Part shown: piece by piece, positions 56,426 through 64,000 of the stretch
Layout of the letters: each line of letters opens with the position of its first letter
Numbering within the stretch: position 1 is the stretch's first letter
Assembly: GCA_009760855.2 (NCBI GenBank)
Contig: WPIO01000034.1
Location: forward strand, 2,059,001-2,123,000
Length of the DNA stretch: 64,000 nucleotides
Source: Cristatella mucedo
Lineage: Eukaryota > Bryozoa > Phylactolaemata > Cristatellidae
Direction: 5' to 3'
Translations under genes and position numbers: made by a program
Notes under the pieces: model-generated
What the model was told of the DNA's origin: nothing
Seen by the model: the letters and a program-made list of their open reading frames with translations, nothing else
Database searches by the model: none

Positions 56426-59408
56426 ATTCGTGCAAGCGCAATCGTGCATGCATGTGTGTGCAGTTGCTATAGACGTTGAAATATCATTACTCAAGTGTTT
56501 CAAATAACAAGACTTAAGTAATTAAGCTTAGCAACTTTTTTCTATAGTTAGTTAGCTTGCGCAATTTTGACATTTCATGTTTTGCAGTCAAATGTTGGAG
56601 TTTTGTTCCAATGCCTCAAAGTGGATGTCAAGTGATGTGAGTAATGTCATGGCTATTCATTGCAAAGGTGGCAAGGGGCGTACAGGCACACTTGTCTGCG
56701 TATGGCTCTTATACAGTGAAATTTTCGACAAAGCAGAGGTGAGATTATCAGTCTCGTAGGATAGAAATCTGATAAGGCAGCAGTGCAGCGTACATTTACT
56801 GGACGAGCTGCAGCACACTCATTGCAGCCCTGTGTAGCCTGCTCGAGTTTAGTTTCTTCACTCAGTAGGGAAATCTTGCTGCCTGCCTTACGATATGAAA
56901 GCCGTCAAGTCGCTGCTTCGTTTGGCACTCAAGTGAATGAAGTGGAATGTATGCTCAGATTTGATCTTCATTATTTGTTATTTGGAATATGTTAGTCTGT
57001 TGAACGTTCTTGCTTTGACTCATCGCCGAGTCAATTTTGTGAGCACGCTATTGGATAAGATCATGATACCTGCGTACATCGGTAAGTTACAGGCCCCTTG
57101 ATGATGATGATGCACCGGATGATGCATCGGATGATGCATCATCCGATGCATCGAATCCAGTTGAAGATCCTGTAAAAAAAAACTAAAAAAAGTTTAGCTG
57201 ATTCTTCATTTATATAGCAGCAGAAGATCATCAATGGCTATTCACCACCACTACTTGCAGAGGGCAATTGAGAATTGCCCTCTGCAAGTAGTGGTGAATT
57301 GCCCTCTGCAAAGCTTGAGCCTACCACTTGAATCGTAAAGTTCGAGTGCGTTACCCAGGGGCTAAGACCCGGGTGTAGTGTGTGAACTGAAGCCTAGCTT
57401 TTTCCGAGTTCTTGGACTGCTGTAGACCAGATCAGTGTGCATTGGAGTAATTTTTTCTTATGCTTGTGAGACTTTGCTTATAAGCCTTGCAGCCAGTTTT
57501 AAGCTGGTATGCATTCGATAAAAGTGTAGTAAGAGTGCAACTCTCGCAGTGGAATTTCACGAAACAGTTGCTGTACTGGCGACATGCACAGCTGTACTAT
57601 TTCATAAAATGTAGTAACTTACAAAGATTGAAATCTAGTTATCGCATGTAACTGGGTTGTTGTTGGACGACTATCAAGTAATAATAGTAATAATAATGAT
57701 AATGCATTTGATATAGCACCCTCAGAGAACTCAATCTCTTTCTAGGCACTTTACATTTGCTGCAAAGGAAGCACGATCGAATGGTTAATTGTATCATGCT
57801 CGATAAACAACAAGAATAACATGGTTAGGGGTGGTATGCACAGGGTCTGCATGCATAAGCACATAATTTAATGTAATGTAGTGTATCTCCGTCTGTAACA
57901 CCACAAAGCCATAAAGACCATGTGGGTGTTACGCAGGAGAGTTGTGTATAGCGCACTCACAGCCTAAGTGGCTTTTGCTATACATTCGGTAGCCAACAGA
58001 CTTCATCTCGTGCAACAAAGAGAAAGTGGGAAGCAAAGCAGAGTCAGGAGAGCAGTTGAGGTAATGAGTAGCGTGGAAGTAGCAGCTCAGGACAGCTGAA
58101 AAGGATGAGCCATAATCGGCAGCAGGAGAGTAGTTGTCTCTGCGTAAGAATTGTGGAAGCGAGTTCCTCAGTCTAGGACCTGCAGACTCAGCACACAAAG
58201 GACAAATCACAGTAACCCACTAAATGCTGTGATAAATAGATACGTTTTTAGTTTCTTTTTAAATGTGGACAAGTCAGGAGATGTCGTGACGTAAGTCGAA
58301 AGTGAGTTCCAGGCTTTGTGAGCATACGAGCTAAAGGCACGGTTTCCAAAGGATTTGAGATTTGCACGAGGTATGGATAAACAGTTAAGATGCCGAAAAG
58401 CTGGCAGTACTATGCTTAGCCTGGTGGTTGAGTAGATCTGATAGATAGTGTGGAGCCAAAGAATGATGGGACGTAAAAGTAAGTGACAAAAGCTTGAAGT
58501 TGATGTGTTGCTTGACTGGGAGCCGGTGCAGGTCGGCAAGAAGCAGTGAGACGTGGCAACTGCGACACTGACGACAGACAAGCCTAGCTGCAGCGTTTTG
58601 CACCAGCTTTAAACCCCTGAGTGCACGGACCGGAATACAAGTAGGATGTACTACCATGCAGCATCAGATACATAATGTTCTTTTAAGTGAATAATCTCAA
58701 AGAGTTTATCTGTAATGTGGAAGAAAGCTCAAACACCCCATCTCAAACACCCCATTTGATGAACATGACCCTTTGATGTTCATCAAATAAGGAGAATCTA
58801 GCTCAAGTATTGTGCTCTACAATGAACAGCTCAATTATTGTGCTAAACTATATTCAGCAATTGTCCCGGACTTATCTTGGCTAAAGCTCCCTGGCTTAAA
58901 TTGGTAATTGGTTTTGCTCCTTCTTTGAACTGGTGGTTTGGCTCGCGAAACGCGCCAATAGATTTGAATCGGTTAGAATAACCCTCTTAGAAAGTGCTCT
59001 GCTAGTCTTCAAGTCGAGCAGGGAAGTCAGTCATTCACCGCCTTGCAGCTTATGAAAGTTGGGTCGGGTGCATCAGACCGACATACTTATCAGCCCAAAG
59101 GATCAAATATTGATTAGGTGCCTCAGATCCTTGATGTGTAAAACTCTGTTAGTTTCCACTGGTCTCCTCTGAAGGTTACGATTGGCCAATTGGGACTTGA
59201 GCTCTAGAATTTATTTCTTGAGTATACCCCCTAGAAAGCTTAGTCCTTTCGGCTGTAATTACTCTTTGTAACAGAATGTGTGTTCCTGGTTAGTAAGTGT
59301 TATTGCCTCATTTGTTGTGGCAGGAAGTATAGAAAATTACATTGTTCTACCCTGCAAATTCTAGTTTGAATAATAATAATAATGCATTTGTATAGCAGCA
59401 TAGGAGAA

Positions 59409-59502
<94 letters not shown>

Positions 59503-60132
59503 GCACTTTGCATATGCTGTAAAGGAAGCATGATCAAATGGCTAGTGGTAAAAATCAGAATGTCAACAAGCATAATTATCAAAAGCTGCCGAAACAGCTT
59601 GCAAAACAAGCAGAGAGGCTCCACCTGAGGCTGCATTCCATCGAAGGTCGGTATACACTCGAAGTAGTGCAGCCTGTGTTGAGTGATTAGCTAAAGCCTT
59701 TACTTATTATACTTTTATTGTACTATTATTATACTATTTAATATTATTATACTATTATTATACTTATTTACTGATTACTAAAGCCTAATGGGACTTATAT
59801 GTTAGACAATGTCGTCTGTTACTTTAACGTAATTCAAGTGTATAATTCGTAGGCTATAGTCGAATCAGCCGGCAACCCCTTGGGTGCCTGCACACCTGTG
59901 CTAGCTGTCCACCTTAGGTATGTTTTATCAAATGCTAATTGGGCCCGGATGGCCATCGCTTGAGGCCCCCCTGATCACATGGTACCTACAGTTTGCCATC
60001 CTTCTGCACCTGCAGCCAGTGGTTGAATGCACTGCTTGAAGTTAAAACCGTCAGAAGCCCGAAACCTTCTTCGATTCACCGACCTGCGGCTCTTGTCGTA
60101 CCTTGCACCTACAAAATCACTCACTAATACAG

Positions 60133-60172
<40 letters not shown>

Positions 60173-60351
60173 ATATATTATATGTATATATATATATTTT
60201 TTTTAGATTATACACACACATATATATATGTGTGTGTGTATAATGTAAAAAAAAATATATATATATATATACTCCAGGCTGGCTACTCAAATATGGACTC
60301 CTATCCATCGAGTCTGAATACTTTCTAAATAGCCTGCAGCTTATTAGTGTT

Positions 60352-60396
<45 letters not shown>

Positions 60397-61499
60397 ATTC
60401 ATTTGCACAGCATCCTAAGAGAAACTAATCTCTATTCAGGCACTTCACATGTGCTGCAGGGCTCGAGCCCACGACCTCGGCCAGACTTTGATCTGTGATA
60501 AATTTGTGTAGACATAGCTGGAGCTTCTTTTGGAGTCCTGCTGCACTAGCTCTAGATCAATAGTGTTTCAAGACTGTAATCAATGTTGTAATCGTTTATG
60601 TGTCATCTTTGCTTAGGTTGATAATTCAAGCCAATAATGGAGCTTCAGCGGTTTTAGTTAAAAAAAACTGTTGTTAACGCAAAGTAGTCAGCATCACGGA
60701 TTCTTGACCCAGATGTCCGAGATTCGAATTTCGCCGGCTGTATGTTTCTCGGTCTTACTTGGCACTGACCAAAACCAGGCAGCCCCGGCCAGTTTTGCTT
60801 TTGGGGCACGCCGGCAATGCAGTAGCTGTACAAAACTGTCTCAAACCTCACGGCTGGCCGAATGCACGTGTATGAATAAGGCCGTAAGAAATATAGACAT
60901 CATTGTTTCTACATTTTGGTTTGTTCCGGGTCGATGATGGCTCTGCCTTTGTGCCTAACTGCCGAGCGTTTGCTTGTAAAGCACCTTATTTATTAATGTG
61001 TGCATGTTGATCGACCGAGCCGTCCACTTCTCTTTATCATCGTTAGCACATGTTGACCCTGGCTGACTTGGATGGCTCTCTAATTTATGCATTGCACTAC
61101 AAGAGAGTTGCTGCATCTAGTCTGGGGAAGTCGAATGGTTTTTGTATGCATGCTCGTGTGCATCCTGGTTCTCACTACACCTACAATAGATATTACTCAA
61201 AGACGTTTAGCGACCCTTGCTGCATGGCAGCGATGCACGGTCTACTTCTCTTGCAGTGGACAGGGATTCGCTTCTCATGGGGGGCTCTGCGGGACAGATT
61301 TATTATTGTTATGAGTATGAGTATTATTATTCTTGGCGTTGTTCTCATTATTCGTATGTGACTTTTTTAAAGCTCGCTAGACACTCTGCATGTCTGTGAC
61401 CTTGGTGATACTTTGCAGGATGCCCTTGAGTTCTTTGCCACTCGCAGGACCGATTTGAGCGTAGGATCCACATTCCAGGGGGTGGAGACGCCTAGTCAG
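47779..61499 (+). CDS. VSP: Voltage-sensing phosphoinositide phosphatase (TPTE/VSP family), nine exons, 3' incomplete
   Basis: Exons 47779-47942, 48919-49170, 49431-49541, 49766-49929, 50853-50917, 52582-52642, 52762-52846, 56588-56738 and 61419-61499 join in phase to 378 codons. Residues 1-55 are a cytosolic N-terminus. S1 to S4 span about 65-200; S4 reads FRFVRIIRIAMVLR with four Arg. The linker QNKRRYQQDGFDIDL is the basic phosphoinositide-binding segment of VSPs. The PTEN-like domain follows: DRVLAMSFPSSG, HYKIYNLCSERHY, DDHNVPSLG (acid D294), IHCKGGKGRTGT (Cys 326) and FQGVETPSQ. The Gly after HCK is as in Ci-VSP rather than the Ala of PTEN. The protein should dephosphorylate phosphoinositides at the plasma membrane under control of voltage. 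The C2 domain is beyond the window. Confidence 0.92.
47943..48918 (+). other. VSP intron, nothing recognised
   Basis: Unique AT-rich intron from GTTAGT to TATGCTTACAG. Confidence 0.7.
48919..49170 (+). CDS. VSP: VSP exon: S1 and S2
   Basis: HVRLRVKKVIEHLIFRAITI begins S1 (ALIIIDLVIGIADISLAL, with the conserved Asp). An extracellular loop follows with a 12-bp repeat giving STVSPTVSPAV, then S2 (SLVFSVYFVVEVALRIF, with the conserved Glu). Donor GAGG|GTAAGA. Confidence 0.9.
49060..49095 (+). repeat. 12-bp coding mini-repeat in S1-S2 loop
   Basis: GTGARCYCGRCC recurs about three times and encodes (S-T/A-V)-type steps in the extracellular loop. Confidence 0.6.
49171..49430 (+). other. VSP intron with local repeats
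   Basis: A 260-bp intron with repeated GTGCACGTGATTCGTGC units at 49253-49305. Confidence 0.8.
49431..49541 (+). CDS. VSP: VSP exon: S3
   Basis: PWNFFTKIWEVIDFVVIVVL with the conserved S3 Asp, then FTLVVVALDVDPVKYA. Acceptor CTTGATTTCCAG, donor CCAG|GTATAT, phase 2 at both ends. Confidence 0.9.
49766..49929 (+). CDS. VSP: VSP exon: S4 and phosphoinositide-binding linker
   Basis: S4 is VFVVFRFVRIIRIAMVLRAV. The linker HRKQLSTATRLTVSQNKRRY then QQDGFDIDLCYVT matches the VSP linker that binds phosphoinositides and couples sensor to enzyme. Acceptor GTTGTTGCAG, donor ACAG|GTTTGT, phase 1. Confidence 0.92.
49930..50852 (+). other. VSP intron with LINE A
   Basis: Starts GTTTGT and ends CATCCGCTGTAG. 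A minus-strand LINE A 3' fragment fills 50352-50780, ending about 70 bp before the exon. Confidence 0.75.
50352..50780 (-). mobile_element. LINE A 3' fragment
   Basis: Tail TGTAATTTAATGTAATATATC, then ATCTGTAACTCCATAAAGAC and the C-terminal coding words up to CTGGTGCAGCAGTT. Confidence 0.85.
50853..50917 (+). CDS. VSP: VSP exon: start of phosphatase domain
   Basis: The joined codon G|AC gives Asp; then RVLAMSFPSSGTTSLYRNPI and E. This is the hallmark opening of the VSP/PTEN catalytic domain. Donor GAG|GTGAGT, phase 0. Confidence 0.92.
50918..52581 (+). other. VSP intron with LINE B
   Basis: A LINE B 3' fragment lies at 50940-51296, starting about 20 bp after the donor. Sequence at 51300-52580 shows nothing recognised. 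Confidence 0.75.
50940..51296 (+). mobile_element. LINE B 3' end with (ATT)n tail
   Basis: TATGCTCCCACAGCCTGGAA, CACATTTAAAAGAAACTTAA, GTGCTTATGCGTGCTGACAC, TAAAGCGCCTAGAAAGAGAT and (ATT)n. A well-preserved copy. Confidence 0.88.
52582..52642 (+). CDS. VSP: VSP exon (phosphatase domain)
   Basis: EVSRFFKTKYSGHYKIYNLC, matching PTEN/VSP V.RFL..KH..HYKIYNLC. Acceptor TGCTTCTTTAG, donor GCA|GTAAGA, phase 1. Confidence 0.9.
52762..52846 (+). CDS. VSP: VSP exon (general-acid loop)
   Basis: SERHYEADKFFDSMVDRIPI, then DDHNVPSL. The second Asp corresponds to PTEN D92. Acceptor GTGTCTTGCAG, donor TAGG|GTAAGC, phase 2. The preceding intron is only 119 bp. Confidence 0.92.
52990..53400 (-). mobile_element. 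LINE-like fragment (third family?) and (TA)n
   Basis: Shares GACTGGAAGCCGAGGAGT with 36240; ends in (TA)n at 53386-53404. Confidence 0.4.
53403..53532 (-). mobile_element. SINE D copy
   Basis: TATAGCACCCTAAGAGGATT, GGGCTCGAGCCCACAACC, AGCTTAACCCCTGAGTCAAA. Confidence 0.75.
53575..53652. repeat. (AGAGGG/AGACAG)n purine-rich tract
   Basis: Imperfect GA-rich repeats of 4-6 bp. Confidence 0.8.
53653..54470 (-). mobile_element. LINE RT relic (B-like)
   Basis: Minus-strand words include a TGGTATCCCATACTTTTTGG region (equivalent to GxPxG..P) and CATCGGCAGAGAACTGATAG (equivalent to the YADD region of family members). Heavily diverged. Confidence 0.55.
54471..54894. other. Intronic sequence, nothing recognised
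   Basis: AT-rich; no exon or repeat identified. Confidence 0.35.
54895..55570 (-). mobile_element. LINE B 3' part
   Basis: 3' terminus CCTTCAGAGAACTCAATTTC, UTR, then LHWLSVKQRIDFKIGSLTFR and PAHLSDLLPHQ peptides on the minus strand. Confidence 0.82.
56347..56424. repeat. (TG)n microsatellite
   Basis: About 78 bp of TG. Confidence 0.95.
56588..56738 (+). CDS. VSP: VSP exon: catalytic P-loop
   Basis: QMLEFCSNASKWMSSDVSNV, then MAIHCKGGKGRTGTLVCVWL and LYSEIFDKAE. The C-x5-R-T/S loop is CKGGKGRT. Both Lys of the PTEN-type loop are present, so the enzyme should be active on phosphoinositides. Acceptor CATGTTTTGCAG, donor GAG|GTGAGA, phase 0. Confidence 0.95.
57121..57152. repeat. Perfect 32-bp palindrome
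   Basis: The sequence built from GATGCATC and ATCCGATGCATC reads the same on both strands, centred at 57136/57137. Confidence 0.9.
57185..57368 (-). mobile_element. SINE C copy with internal inverted duplication
   Basis: Tail remnants at 57185-57230, the AATTGCCCTCTGCA region and AGCTTGAGCCTACCAC correspond to the family, but the middle is inverted and duplicated: arms 57246-57269 and 57273-57296 are perfect 24-bp complements around GAG. Confidence 0.6.
57685..58660 (-). mobile_element. LINE B interrupted by LINE A
   Basis: LINE B runs from its terminus (57710, CACCCTCAGAGAACTCAATC) to 57866, then resumes at about 58190 (ACAAAGGACAAATCACAG) and continues with coding words (LHRLPVKQHINFKLLSLTF) to 58660. 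LINE A lies between. Confidence 0.82.
57867..58192 (-). mobile_element. LINE A 3' fragment nested in LINE B
   Basis: Tail AATTTAATGTAATGTAGTG, ATCTCCGTCTGTAACACCAC, then the C-terminal words to GTCTAGGACCTGCAGACTCA. AGCACATA on the left and AGCACACA on the right may be the target-site duplication. Confidence 0.85.
59412..59500. repeat. (CT)n microsatellite inside a LINE B-type 3' end
   Basis: About 89 bp of CT. Flanks TAATAATAATAATGCATTTG and GCACTTTGCATATGCTG resemble a LINE B terminus whose AATCTCTTTCTAGG segment has expanded into (CT)n. Confidence 0.8.
60131..60272. repeat. (TA)n tracts with (AC)n/(GT)n inverted arms
   Basis: (TA)n at 60131-60200 and 60255-60271; between them TACACACACA and TGTGTGTGTA form an imperfect palindrome. 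Confidence 0.85.
60354..60505 (-). mobile_element. (TA)n followed by SINE D copy
   Basis: (TA)n at 60354-60393 leads into CATCCTAAGAGAAACTAATC and GGGCTCGAGCCCACGACC. Confidence 0.75.
61419..61499 (+). CDS. VSP: VSP exon: end of phosphatase domain
   Basis: DALEFFATRRTDLSVGSTFQ, then GVETPSQ, matching PTEN/VSP FGERRTD..S.KFQGVETPSQ. Acceptor GATACTTTGCAG, donor CAG|GTGAGC, phase 0. The next family segment (a YVGYF-type start of the C2 domain) is not found before the window ends. Confidence 0.92.
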
Positions 61500-64000
61500 G
61501 TGAGCATAGCTGCTAGTGCCACAAAATGCTATGGAGAATGCTCCCTACCTGTGGTAATCTAGCAGGTGATTTGTGTACACCAAGGTCTGTGGCTGTGTGT
61601 CACTTGTGCTTTATGCTGCCCCCTCCTCGACCATCAAGTAGTGGTGCCTAATGCTCAGCCTCTGCCTAGTGGCTTTCGATGTGCTCTGCTGGTGAAGTCG
61701 CGGCGCTGCTGTCTGTCCAACACGTGCTGCTAGCCCATGACGGTGGGCCCTGGCAGTCCATCTCGGGAGCTGGCTGTGCAACCGATGCTTGCTATGCAGT
61801 CGCGAGCCCAGCCCGGCTGGTCGGCTGGTGCATCCGGCCTCGGCAGGTGTGCGATTCATTTGCAAGTCACTCCGACCTGGTACGAGGATGACTAGTCCAT
61901 TCCTTCTGCTTGCTTGCCACTCACCAGTCCGAGATGTGCTGCACTCGCTCTCGTTTGCTGGATTGTCTACCTATTGCTATGTCGTTGACCTGTTGCCATG
62001 TTGTAGATCTGTTGCTATGTTGTAGATTACCCGCTGGCCCGGCCCGAGGCTCAGTAAGGTCTCAGGGTATTTTTTGCCGAGCTAGAGCCTCACTGTCAAT
62101 GCAGCCAGCACAGCCTGGGGCAAATGTGTGTGCATGGCGTGTGTACGTGTGTGTTGCATGTACATTTGAGCAAGTGCCCCCCACAGGTAACGAAGGTTTG
62201 CTGGCTATGAAGTACTGCTAAGCATGGGCATACGTTATGCGTATCTGACCACTCGGCATGAGCTAGACCGGAACTAGTTGATCGTGTTAATTTCTTTTTC
62301 ACTACGGCTTGACTCGACCTAGTTATTTTGCACCAGTTATGCTGCACGGCTCGAGCATGCACTTGCATTTTGTCAGGCTATTGCACTCATAGCCCCGAAT
62401 TGTGGTCCTAAGGACCCGAGAAGTGTGGCCAGAAGCTGGGAGCTGCATCTATGCAAGTGCAAAGTGACTTGCTGGTTCGAGGCTGCTGGTGCAAGGGCAG
62501 GTTTTCCACCGTGTCTGCCTGTCATGTGACATCTCTAAATAGGGCAAGGCGTGCTGTGGGTGCTGCCACCTCCCCCTCCCCTGCAAAGTGGCCTGCCTTT
62601 GCCTCGAAATTTGAGATTTGAGAAAATTGTAGTAATCTAGGACTGTCATACCAGCCAAGAACGTCAGAACGAGCAGAAATATAGCCTTGTGTCTCACTGC
62701 AGTGGTCAGGCGTGCCACCGAACAGTTGTTTGGTATCCATTGCACTTTTTATTTTTGTGCACGGCCTGCAAACATAAATTAAGATCAGGCTCGTACCTGT
62801 GTGGCCCGTTGTGATATATCGGGAGACTTGATGCAATCGATGTAGTCCTGTGAGCTCTGTCCTACCTTAGTAGCAGCAGCAGCAGTGCCAGCTGCTGCCT
62901 GTTGCTGCTGTTCACTGGTCAGAGCTTGGTAGTTTCCAGGAAGAAGGCATCTTTCTTGGCATTACTGGGCGTCTGGGCCATAGAATGTGAACGTTGCTGG
63001 GTTTGCTTGTTAGCTGGAGGTCACTACAATTCCTGAGGTGGCTTTTTATTTTCCATCATGCTAAACCTTTGTAGGATCTCATTGGTAGGATTTACTAATG
63101 CAAATTGCAAACATGCTGAGCAGGCAGCTGAGCATGATACCAAAGCACAATATGCGTTTCTGGTTCCAAGGAGAAGAACAAAATGTGGTCTCCACATCCT
63201 GAACTGGTACTCGGGAATTGAACCCCACTGAGACCCATTCACCATCGGCAGCAGCAGCAGACGCGCCCAAGCATATCGACCAGCAGCACCAGCACTAGCA
63301 CGGCGGGAGCGGCCGCTCCCGCCGTGCTAGTGCTGTAGATGCCATGTAATGCCTAGCTGTTGCAGCGTTTCTGAGTTGAGGGACTAGCCTAAATAGTCTG
63401 CAACCTACTTTCACACCTGACGACAGCTTGTGGATTACGCAACATGGATGCAGCACGCATGTCAAATCTGACCTGCCTGTGGGCTATATTTGGACATCCC
63501 TGATAGTGGTTTTGTATGTGCACATGATCAAATTTGTATCAACTGCTGTGGATCGTTCAAGAAAGTGTTTTAGTCTGTTAACAGCAACTTACTAAATCAT
63601 GGAGGGCCTTTTGTCTGCCGTGTGACCCTTTGTCCTCGGATCACTTTTTTTTTATCACCTGGGCTCTAATATTAGTGTGTCGCCTTCCTGCCCTGCGAGC
63701 CTGTCGAATATGCTAGGGTGATTGCTTGGCCGATATCACCGGGGCTACCTTTGAAGCCAAGCTGTGGAGCCTGGCGATTAGTGCATTTGGCTGCCCAATA
63801 CAACTTCAAGCAGGGGCTGAAGCTGAATCCATGGCTCTGCTCACCCAGCAGCATTTAGTTGTGCTTGTGCAAATTGGATTGCTTAACAAAAAAAAGAGCT
63901 TCGTTTGTAATCCATCACTTTTACCTAATTAGCCTTGCATTTCCACTGGATGCTGGCTTTAGTTGTATTCGAAGTCAGTCGACATTAATGCCTCTTTCAA
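61500..64000 (+). other. VSP intron running off the window
   Basis: Moderate GC, with CAG/CTG-rich patches at 62870-62905 and 63249-63293 and a 46-bp perfect palindrome. No C2-domain exon is recognised. Confidence 0.6.
63290..63335. repeat. Perfect 46-bp palindrome
   Basis: Arms CAGCACTAGCACGGCGGGAG and CTCCCGCCGTGCTAGTGCTG meet at CGGCCG with no spacer, centred at 63312/63313. Confidence 0.95.

Larger units (their letters stand above)
52847..56587 (+). other. VSP intron with stacked repeats
   Basis: Contains LINE-like fragments (52990-53400 and 53640-54470), SINE D, LINE B, a SINE C end at 55905-55940 and a (TG)n tract. 55571-55900 and 55941-56340 show nothing recognised. Confidence 0.7.
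56739..61418 (+). other. VSP intron with repeats
   Basis: A 4.7-kb intron holding two palindromes, SINE C, LINE A inside LINE B, (CT)n and (TA)n tracts and SINE D. 58661-59400, 59501-60130 and 60501-61400 show nothing recognised. Confidence 0.75.

Overview
The window is nuclear DNA of an animal. All recognisable genes are split by spliceosomal introns (GT..AG). Exons are CpG-rich, introns and spacers are crowded with non-LTR retrotransposon relics, tRNA-derived SINEs and very long (CT)n, (TG)n and (TA)n tracts. A voltage-sensing phosphatase beside FAM78-type domains, both strongly diverged from the vertebrate proteins as I remember them, suggests an invertebrate or basal chordate. I cannot fix the phylum from sequence alone.

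Three multi-exon gene models, all on the + strand, can be assembled by matching splice phases. (1) 0.4-8.9 kb: two tandem FAM78-like domains whose two internal introns lie at the same positions with the same phases (2 and 1). They may be two neighbouring genes or one fused gene. The second ends in an Ala/Pro-rich tail with a duplicated 46-codon block. (2) 11.9-22.4 kb: a complete six-exon protein kinase model of 457 codons, related to CAMK/TSSK-type kinases. Its catalytic-loop Asp, Lys and Asn are all replaced, so it is a predicted pseudokinase. A polyadenylation signal lies 194 bases after the stop. (3) 47.8-61.5 kb and beyond: nine consecutive coding exons of a TPTE/VSP-type voltage-sensing phosphoinositide phosphatase (four-helix voltage sensor, linker, PTEN-like catalytic domain with HCKGGKGRTG). 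The C2 domain must lie past the right edge.

The space between the kinase and the phosphatase (22.6-47.7 kb) has no supported host gene. It holds two LINE families of the CR1/L2 type, called A and B here. A ends in an ATTAC-like tail and B in (ATT)n. It also holds two tRNA-derived SINE families, called C and D here, a degenerate 150-180 bp satellite-like monomer, and a 20-bp tandem array. A CpG-rich block at 41.56-42.11 kb is the best candidate for a distant promoter of the phosphatase gene. The same repeats fill the introns of all three genes. LINE A and LINE B interrupt each other in both directions, and SINE D carries a 3' end resembling that of LINE B.

The three genes share no obvious pathway. 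The phosphatase would couple membrane voltage to phosphoinositide levels. The kinase is probably a scaffold or regulator. The role of FAM78 proteins is unknown. No tRNA, rRNA, CRISPR, prokaryotic or viral gene was found.
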